DNA from: Nannocystis bainbridge | GTDB lineage: Bacteria > Myxococcota_A > Polyangia > Nannocystales > Nannocystaceae | NCBI RefSeq assembly: GCF_028368995.1 | Contig: NZ_JAQNDL010000001.1 | Coordinates: 4,366,001-4,430,000, forward strand | DNA length: 64,000 nt | Direction of reading: 5' to 3' | In this document: one piece after another, positions 58,988 through 64,000 of the stretch | Numbering within the stretch: the stretch's first letter is position 1 | How the letters are laid out: every line of letters starts with the position of its first letter | Program-made: the position numbers and the translations under genes | Notes under the pieces: model-generated | The model's database searches: none | Told to the model about the DNA's origin: nothing | Seen by the model: only the letters and a program-made list of their open reading frames with translations

Positions 58988-61309
58988 ATGGCGCGACAAT
59001 CCGCCGCCCCGGTGGTCTCCCCCCTCCGTTCGTCGTGGCTGGTCGTCGCTGCCCTCGTGGTGCTGGCGCGTCCGGTCGCGGCCGCACCAGCGCCTGTCCT
59101 TCGGACCATGCCCGAAGGGACAGGTCCGAAGGGACCTGTCCCGGAGGGTCCTGCGCCGCCTGCTGCCGCGCCGACTCGCCTGACGCGAGCGGCCGCCGAG
59201 CAGGCGCGCACCGTCGGGCGCACCACCGTCCGCGACACGCGGGCGCAGGACAGCCACGACACGCGGGCTGCCAGCGTCGTCACCCGACGCGACCTCGAGG
59301 AGCGGCTGCCGCGGTCGGCCCCTGACGCCCTGCGCTTCGAGCCCGGCGTCTACGTCCAGCAGACCGCGCACGGCCAGGGCTCGCCGTACGTGCGCGGCCT
59401 GACCGGCCAGCAGACGGTCATGATGTTCGACGGCATCCGCCTCAACAACAGCACCTTCCGCTACGGCCCCAACCAGTACTTCTTCACCATCGACTCGCGC
59501 ACCCTGCAGCGGCTCGAGGTCCTGCGCGGCGCCGCCTCCACCCGCTACGGCTCCGACGCGATGGGCGGCGCCCTCCTGGCCACGCCGATCGATCCGTCGC
59601 TCGAGCTCGGCAATCGCCGCGGCTGGTACGGCCACTCCAAGGCGATGTTGCGCAGCGGCACCGCCGACGGCGAGATGGGCGGGCGGGCCCAGCTCGACGT
59701 CGGCTGGAAGGGCAAGGTCGGCCTGTTCGGCGGCGTCGGTTACCGCGACGTCGGCCTGCTGCGATCGGGCGGCAAGGTGCTGTCGCCGGCCACTGGCCAG
59801 CCCGTCAAGTCGCCGCTGTTCGCCGCCGACGGCGTCACCCAGCGCGGCACCGGCTTCCGCGAGTTCACCGCCGACGCGCGCCTCGTCTATCGCGTGAATG
59901 ACAAGCACCGCCTCACGCTCGGCTACTACGATTATCGCCAATTCGACGCCCCGCGCACCGATCGCTGCCCGCCCGTGACCGCGCCGCAGAGCGAGTGCCT
60001 GTGGTACGACGAACAGTTCCGCACCCTCGTCTACGGCGCCTGGGACGTGAGCGACGGCCCGGCCGCGGCCGAGACGGTGCGCTGGACCCTCAGCTATCAG
60101 CACCAGCACGAGCGGCGCCGGTTCGACCGCGGCGCCGAGTCGACCTACCGCATCATCGGCCGCGACGAGGTCTACTCGCTCGGCACCGGCCTCAACATCG
60201 CCACCAAGCGGTTCGAGCTGGCCCGGGGCGTCGACTTCAAGGTCCACTACGGCCTCGACGCCTACTTCGACACCCTGCGCAGCCACGCCTGGAACACCTT
60301 CCTCGACGTCGGCATCACCACCCCGTCGACCTCGCAGTACGCCAGCGGCAGCCGCTACCTGACCTCCGGCTTGTGGACCGAGGCCACGCTCGGCCTGTTC
60401 GACCGCGTCGAGCTGCGCGCCGGCGGTCGCGGCTCGCTCGTGGTCGCCAACGCCCCCGGCAACCTCGACCCGAGGGTCGGCCGGCGGCCGATCGATCAGA
60501 CCTGGGGCGGCGGCGTCGGCGGCGGCGGGATCGCCGTGCGGCTCGTCGACGGCCTGCGCTGGATCACCAACCTCGACCAAGGCTTCCGCGCGCCCAACCT
60601 CGACGACCTCACCAGCCGTCAGGCCACCGGCGCCGGCCAGCAGTACGAGAACCCCAACCTGCGGCCGGAGCGGGCCCTGTCCTTGGAGACAGGTTTTCGC
60701 GTCGAGCGCCCGCGGGTGCAGCTGCAATTGTTCGCGTTCCAGTCGTGGATCGATCGCCTGATCACGCGGGTCCGGTTCGACCGCGACCAGTGCCCGCCCG
60801 ACGACAACCTCTGCGGCGCCGCGGTCTACAACGTCACCCTCGCCAACATCGCCGGCACCAGCCACATCCGCGGGCTCGACGGCGCCGTGCGGCTGCTGTT
60901 GCCGAAGGGCTTCGGCATGCGCGCGACCGCGGCCTACACCTGGGGCGACGGCCCCAACCCCGTCTCTGGCCTCGAGCCCGCGCGCGTGCCCCTGTCGCGG
61001 ATCCCCCCGCTCAACGGTACCGTCGAGATCAGCTGGCGCCACCGCCACGGCATGTTCGCCAGCTCCGCCCTGCGCTGGGCCCGGCCGCAGACGCGGCTCA
61101 CCGAGACCGACAAGAACGACCAGCGGATCCCTCAAGGAGGCTCCCCCGGGTTCGCGGTGCTCGATCTACGCGCCGGCTACCGTCTGCAGCAGCACGCCCT
61201 CGTCGTGCTCGTGCTCGAGAACGTCACCAACGCCGCCTACCGCTACCACGGCTCCAGCATCAACGGCCCTGGTCGCGGGCTCAACGTGCTCGTCGAGGTC
61301 GGCTTCTAA
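58988..61309 (+). CDS. TonB-dependent outer-membrane receptor
   Basis: The start at 58988 gives 773 residues with a signal peptide (SSWLVVAALVVLARPVAAAP). A repeat-encoded Pro/Gly segment lies at about 37-53 (LRTMPEGTGPKGPVPEG). The plug domain starts at about 90 (AASVVTRRDLEERLPRSAPD, GVYVQQTAHGQGSPYVRGLT, YGSDAMGGALLATP). The beta-barrel includes EVYSLGTGLNIA, LDQGFRAPNLDDLTS and NPNLRPERALSLETGF, and ends LNVLVEVGF with the terminal aromatic. The layout resembles haem or siderophore receptors. The ligand is unknown. It is directly followed by a PstS-like gene. Confidence 0.93.
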   Translation: MARQSAAPVVSPLRSSWLVVAALVVLARPVAAAPAPVLRTMPEGTGPKGPVPEGPAPPAAAPTRLTRAAAEQARTVGRTTVRDTRAQDSHDTRAASVVTRRDLEERLPRSAPDALRFEPGVYVQQTAHGQGSPYVRGLTGQQTVMMFDGIRLNNSTFRYGPNQYFFTIDSRTLQRLEVLRGAASTRYGSDAMGGALLATPIDPSLELGNRRGWYGHSKAMLRSGTADGEMGGRAQLDVGWKGKVGLFGGVGYRDVGLLRSGGKVLSPATGQPVKSPLFAADGVTQRGTGFREFTADARLVYRVNDKHRLTLGYYDYRQFDAPRTDRCPPVTAPQSECLWYDEQFRTLVYGAWDVSDGPAAAETVRWTLSYQHQHERRRFDRGAESTYRIIGRDEVYSLGTGLNIATKRFELARGVDFKVHYGLDAYFDTLRSHAWNTFLDVGITTPSTSQYASGSRYLTSGLWTEATLGLFDRVELRAGGRGSLVVANAPGNLDPRVGRRPIDQTWGGGVGGGGIAVRLVDGLRWITNLDQGFRAPNLDDLTSRQATGAGQQYENPNLRPERALSLETGFRVERPRVQLQLFAFQSWIDRLITRVRFDRDQCPPDDNLCGAAVYNVTLANIAGTSHIRGLDGAVRLLLPKGFGMRATAAYTWGDGPNPVSGLEPARVPLSRIPPLNGTVEISWRHRHGMFASSALRWARPQTRLTETDKNDQRIPQGGSPGFAVLDLRAGYRLQQHALVVLVLENVTNAAYRYHGSSINGPGRGLNVLVEVGF
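59093..59138. repeat. Three-unit palindromic repeat in the receptor N-terminus
   Basis: Anchors at 59093, 59107, 59121 and 59135 (CCTG, CATG, CAGG, CCTG). A fourth unit follows at 15-bp spacing. They encode the spacer between signal peptide and plug. Confidence 0.88.
60676..60693. repeat. Palindromic repeat in the receptor barrel
   Basis: CCTGTCC-TTGG-AGACAGG falls in codons for ALSLETGF, a conserved strand of TonB receptors. Confidence 0.8.
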
Positions 61310-62281
61310 ATGGAGTACACCCACGCCATGGCCGAGCCAGCCGCCGACTCGCGCGCCTCCGCGTCGCTCGTGGCCCTGTGGGTCGCGGTGCTGCTCGGGG
61401 TGGCCGGGGTCGCGATCCTCGCCGCCGGCTTCGTCGCCCCGCTGCTGGCCGGCTCGGACGAGCCCTTCCTCGAGGGACATGTCCCGAAGAACTCGCAGCT
61501 GTATCAGCGCTCGACCCCGCGGCCGCACGGCGTGCTGCACCTGGCCGGCTCGGGCAGCAACATCCCGCTGACGCGCGCCCTCGCCGACGCCTTCGTGGTG
61601 CGCGGCCACGACGCCCACATCGTCGTGTTCGAGAGCATCGGCTCGACGGGCGGGGTGATGGCCGTCTACGACGACGTCGTCGACCTCGGGCTCATCTCGC
61701 GCCCGCTGAGCGACCGCGAGCTGCACATCGGCGTCGACGCGATCCCCTACGCCCGCGTCCCCGTGGTCGTCGCCGTCAACCTGTCCGTCCCCGACACCGC
61801 GATCTCCACCACCGAGCTCGCCGACATCTTCGCCGGTCGCAAGACCCGCTGGTCCGACGGCGCGCCGATCACCGTGCTGCAGCGCGAGCGCGGCGACTCC
61901 GGCCACGCCGCCGTCGCCGCCGCCCTGCCGGCCTTCGCCGCCGCCGACGAGGCCGCCTACCGCGAGCACCGCTGGCGCGTCATCGTCCACGACCGCGCGA
62001 TGCAGGAGGCGCTTGCGATCACCCCCGGCGCGATCGGCCTGCTCGACGTCGGCGTCATCAGCCTCCAGCGCCTGCCCCTCCGCGCGCTCGAGCTCGACGG
62101 CTACGCCCCCAGCGAGGCCAGCGTGCAATCGGGCCGCTACCCCTTCTCAAAGGACCTCGCCTTCGCCGGCCTCGAGGCCCCGACCGGCCTGGCCGCCGAG
62201 TTCATCCGCTTCGCCCGCTCCGAAGAGGGCATCGCCCTGATGAAGGCCCACGGCTACATCCCGCTGCCGGAGATCCAATGA
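61310..62281 (+). CDS. Phosphate-binding-like (PstS family) substrate-binding protein, membrane-anchored
   Basis: The ATG at 61310 touches the receptor stop; an ATG at 61328 is an alternative. The 323-residue protein has one N-terminal membrane segment (about 22-45, LVALWVAVLLGVAGVAILAA) and not a cleavable lipobox. It then has the PBP-like domain: LHLAGSGSNIPLTRALADAF, ESIGSTGGVMAVYDD, DLGLISRPLSD and IFAGRKTRWSDGAPI. Family members bind phosphate or other oxyanions. Its position between a receptor and a two-component pair suggests a sensing rather than a transport role, since no Pst permease is nearby. Confidence 0.85.
   Translation: MEYTHAMAEPAADSRASASLVALWVAVLLGVAGVAILAAGFVAPLLAGSDEPFLEGHVPKNSQLYQRSTPRPHGVLHLAGSGSNIPLTRALADAFVVRGHDAHIVVFESIGSTGGVMAVYDDVVDLGLISRPLSDRELHIGVDAIPYARVPVVVAVNLSVPDTAISTTELADIFAGRKTRWSDGAPITVLQRERGDSGHAAVAAALPAFAAADEAAYREHRWRVIVHDRAMQEALAITPGAIGLLDVGVISLQRLPLRALELDGYAPSEASVQSGRYPFSKDLAFAGLEAPTGLAAEFIRFARSEEGIALMKAHGYIPLPEIQ
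61464..61481. repeat. Degenerate palindromic repeat in the PstS-like gene
   Basis: CCTTCCT-CGAG-GGACATG encodes the linker after the membrane segment (FLEGHV). Confidence 0.5.
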
Positions 62282-62290
62282 CCCTCCGCG

Positions 62291-62403
62291 CAGGTTCGAA
62301 GGGACATGTTCTCGTCGCCATGTCCGATGGGGCATGCTCTCACGGACATGTCCTTCGAAGCATGATGCACGACCAGCGAGGCGCGCATGTCTGAGAGGCC
62401 AGC
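62291..62403. repeat. Five-unit repeat array plus a unit at the kinase start
   Basis: Anchors at 62291, 62305, 62319, 62333, 62347 and 62361 are exactly 14 bp apart. A further unit at 62386-62403 (CATGTCT-GAGA-GGCCAGC) supplies the ATG of the histidine kinase. Confidence 0.92.
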
Positions 62404-63754
62404 GCCCGAGGGCCACCTCCGCTCGAGCAAGGTCGGTCTGCGCCGCTATCTTTCGGCGCGCATGGTGCCGCTGGTGGTGCTCTTGCTGGTGCTGGTCTCG
62501 GCCTCGGCGCCGCTGGCCTACGCCACCCTGCAGGCTCGCGGGCTGCGCTCGCAGGCGCGGGCGACCGCCGTCCAGGCGGCCGACGCGATCGCCCGTGAGG
62601 TCCAGGAGCGGCCGGTGCTGTGGCGCTACGACGCCGGCAAGCTGCTGGCCCATCTGCGCGCCTACGTCGACAACGCGGGGGCCGCTCGCATCGAGATCGC
62701 CGATCGATCGGGAGTGCGGATCCCCCTCGACCCCGAGCCGATCGCCAGCCCCGCCGCCGCTGGTCCGCTCGCCTGGGAGGCCGCGCCGATCATCCTCAAC
62801 GACGAGGTCGTCGGCCACGCGTGGGTCGCCGTCAGCCTGGCCGAGGCCCGCAACGCCGCGCTGCTGCTGCTCGGACCGTTCGGCCTGCTCGGCGTCGGGC
62901 TCGCCGGTCTGCTCTACTTCATCCCGCTGGGCGCGATCACCCGCGCCGAGCGGCGCATCGAGCAGAGCCAGGCCGCGCTCGCCCGCTTCAACCAGACGCT
63001 CGAGCAACAGGTCGCCGAGCGCTCGTCGCAGCTCGGCGAGGCTTACGAGCAGCTGCGCCAAAAAGAGGGCCGGCTGCGCGAGCTGTCGGCCCGCGCCGTG
63101 CTGCTCCAGGAGGCCGAGCGGCGCGTCATCGCCCGCGAGCTGCACGACTCGGCCGGCCAGGCGCTCACGGCGATCCGCATCAACGTGCAGCTGATGGTCG
63201 AGCTGGCCGAGCCCGACAGCAAGACCGCCAAGATGGCCGCGCGCACCCTGACGATCGTCGACGCGACGCTCGAGGAGATCCGTCGCGCCGTCAGCATGTT
63301 GGGCCCGGCGATCCTCGACGACGTCGGCCTGGTCGCCGCGATCGAGCGGCTGTGCGACGACTTCGAGCGCGAGGACCTCGAGATCTGGCGGGAGCTCGAG
63401 GTGCCTGACGGCGGGCTGTCCGCCGCGCTCGAGAGCGTGTGCTACCGGGTGACCCAGGAGGCGCTGACGAACGCCGCGCGCCACGCCGCAGCCAGCGAGT
63501 TGCGGGTGGTCCTGAGGGTCGAGCCCGCGCACATCGTGCTGGAGGTCCGGGACAACGGCCGGGGGTTTGTCCCCGGCGAGCGCGGCGAGGGGCGTGGCGG
63601 TCGAGGGCTCGTCGGCATGCGCGAGCGCGTCGAGCTGCTCGGCGGCAACCTCCGCATCGACACCTCGACGGGAGCCGGCACTGCCATCCGCGTCGAGCTG
63701 CCGCGGCGGGCTTTGAGCGACGACGGCGACGACTCGGCCGTGGTCGTCGCGTGA
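62387..63754 (+). CDS. Sensor histidine kinase, NarX/DegS type
   Basis: The 455-residue protein has membrane segments at about 27-46 and 158-180 flanking a periplasmic sensor domain of about 110 residues. A coiled-coil stretch (about 186-240) leads to the HisKA_3 dimerisation domain with phospho-acceptor His253 in RVIARELHDSAGQALTAIRI. The HATPase domain has VTQEALTNAARHAAA, LEVRDNGRGFVPGE and GLVGMRERVELLGG. It should phosphorylate the response regulator encoded 12 bases downstream. The start codon lies in a repeat unit. Confidence 0.94.
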   Translation: MSERPAPEGHLRSSKVGLRRYLSARMVPLVVLLLVLVSASAPLAYATLQARGLRSQARATAVQAADAIAREVQERPVLWRYDAGKLLAHLRAYVDNAGAARIEIADRSGVRIPLDPEPIASPAAAGPLAWEAAPIILNDEVVGHAWVAVSLAEARNAALLLLGPFGLLGVGLAGLLYFIPLGAITRAERRIEQSQAALARFNQTLEQQVAERSSQLGEAYEQLRQKEGRLRELSARAVLLQEAERRVIARELHDSAGQALTAIRINVQLMVELAEPDSKTAKMAARTLTIVDATLEEIRRAVSMLGPAILDDVGLVAAIERLCDDFEREDLEIWRELEVPDGGLSAALESVCYRVTQEALTNAARHAAASELRVVLRVEPAHIVLEVRDNGRGFVPGERGEGRGGRGLVGMRERVELLGGNLRIDTSTGAGTAIRVELPRRALSDDGDDSAVVVA

Positions 63755-63766
63755 TACATTGCGAGC

Positions 63767-64000
63767 GTGAGCACCAAGAAGACCATCCGGGTCGTCCTCG
63801 CCGAAGACCACACGATCGTGCGCGAGGGCCTGCGCGCGCTGCTCGACGTGCGTGACGACATCGAGGTCGTCGCCGAAGTCGCCGACGGTCGCGCCGCGGT
63901 CGAGGCCGTGGCCGCCCACAAGCCCGACGTCGCGATCATGGACCTCGGCATGCCGGAGCTGAACGGCGTCGACGCCACGCGAGCGATCCGCAAGGACTTC
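63767..64000 (+). CDS. NarL/FixJ-type response regulator (truncated by window end)
   Basis: A GTG start 12 bases after the histidine kinase opens 78 visible codons: IRVVLAEDHTIVREGLRALL at the N-terminus and phospho-acceptor Asp in VAIMDLGMPELNGVDATR. The receiver sequence is of the NarL/FixJ kind that pairs with HisKA_3 kinases; the LuxR-type DNA-binding domain is expected beyond the window. Confidence 0.93.
   Translation, partial: MSTKKTIRVVLAEDHTIVREGLRALLDVRDDIEVVAEVADGRAAVEAVAAHKPDVAIMDLGMPELNGVDATRAIRKDF

Overview
The window is a high-GC (roughly 70% by eye), densely coded chromosomal segment that looks like a myxobacterium, most likely from the Nannocystis/Plesiocystis/Enhygromyxa side. 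This is inferred from a 164-residue CdnL/CarD-type regulator, two Ser/Thr protein kinases (one fused to TPRs, one with the HRDxSPQN catalytic loop common in myxobacteria), an FHA-DUF4388 protein, lipoproteins with Ser/Thr/Gly/Asp-rich linkers, and many large TPR proteins. There is no rRNA, CRISPR array or intact insertion sequence. No organism name can be proved from the sequence alone.

Layout. 1-12 kb is mostly housekeeping: the end of a membrane protein, CarD, leucyl aminopeptidase, a histone H1-like Lys/Ala protein, a DUF72-like protein, transaldolase, TrmB, an XRE regulator, UvrB and ThiE. 12-26 kb holds a thiolase, a Tat-exported phospholipase C-like lipoprotein, a small ribbon-helix-helix-like protein, a Ser/Thr kinase operon continuing into a TPR protein, an ArgD-like aminotransferase and a TlpA-like lipoprotein, then an FHA protein, a Tyr/Trp/Gly-rich lipoprotein and glyoxalase II. 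26.4-29.4 kb carries the SRP RNA and three tRNA-Ser genes around a YyaL-type protein. 29.4-38.7 kb holds a zinc-ribbon/TPR protein, an HD hydrolase, a DTW protein, a lipoprotein and two orphan ABC ATPases. 38.7-47.3 kb is a TonB-ExbB-ExbD-ExbD-receptor block with two lipoproteins and an OmpR-type regulator. 47.3-53.9 kb holds an esterase, an ECF sigma factor overlapping a zinc-finger/TPR/CHAT protease fusion, and a UbiA prenyltransferase. 54-64 kb has a kinase-TPR protein, HemF, a second TonB receptor, a PstS-like binding protein, and a histidine kinase with its response regulator (cut by the window end).

Two things stand out. First, a short palindromic repeat with core CATGTCC-N4-GGACATG is scattered over about 35 loci between and inside genes. 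Where it multiplies, copies overlap by CATG so that anchors recur exactly every 14 bp, up to ten anchors in a row at 34.1 kb. Second, the sigma factor at 49.4 kb overlaps by 4 bp a protein that is at once a membrane zinc-finger anti-sigma factor, a TPR scaffold and a caspase-like CHAT protease with its His and Cys intact. This suggests a protease-gated sigma switch in one polypeptide.
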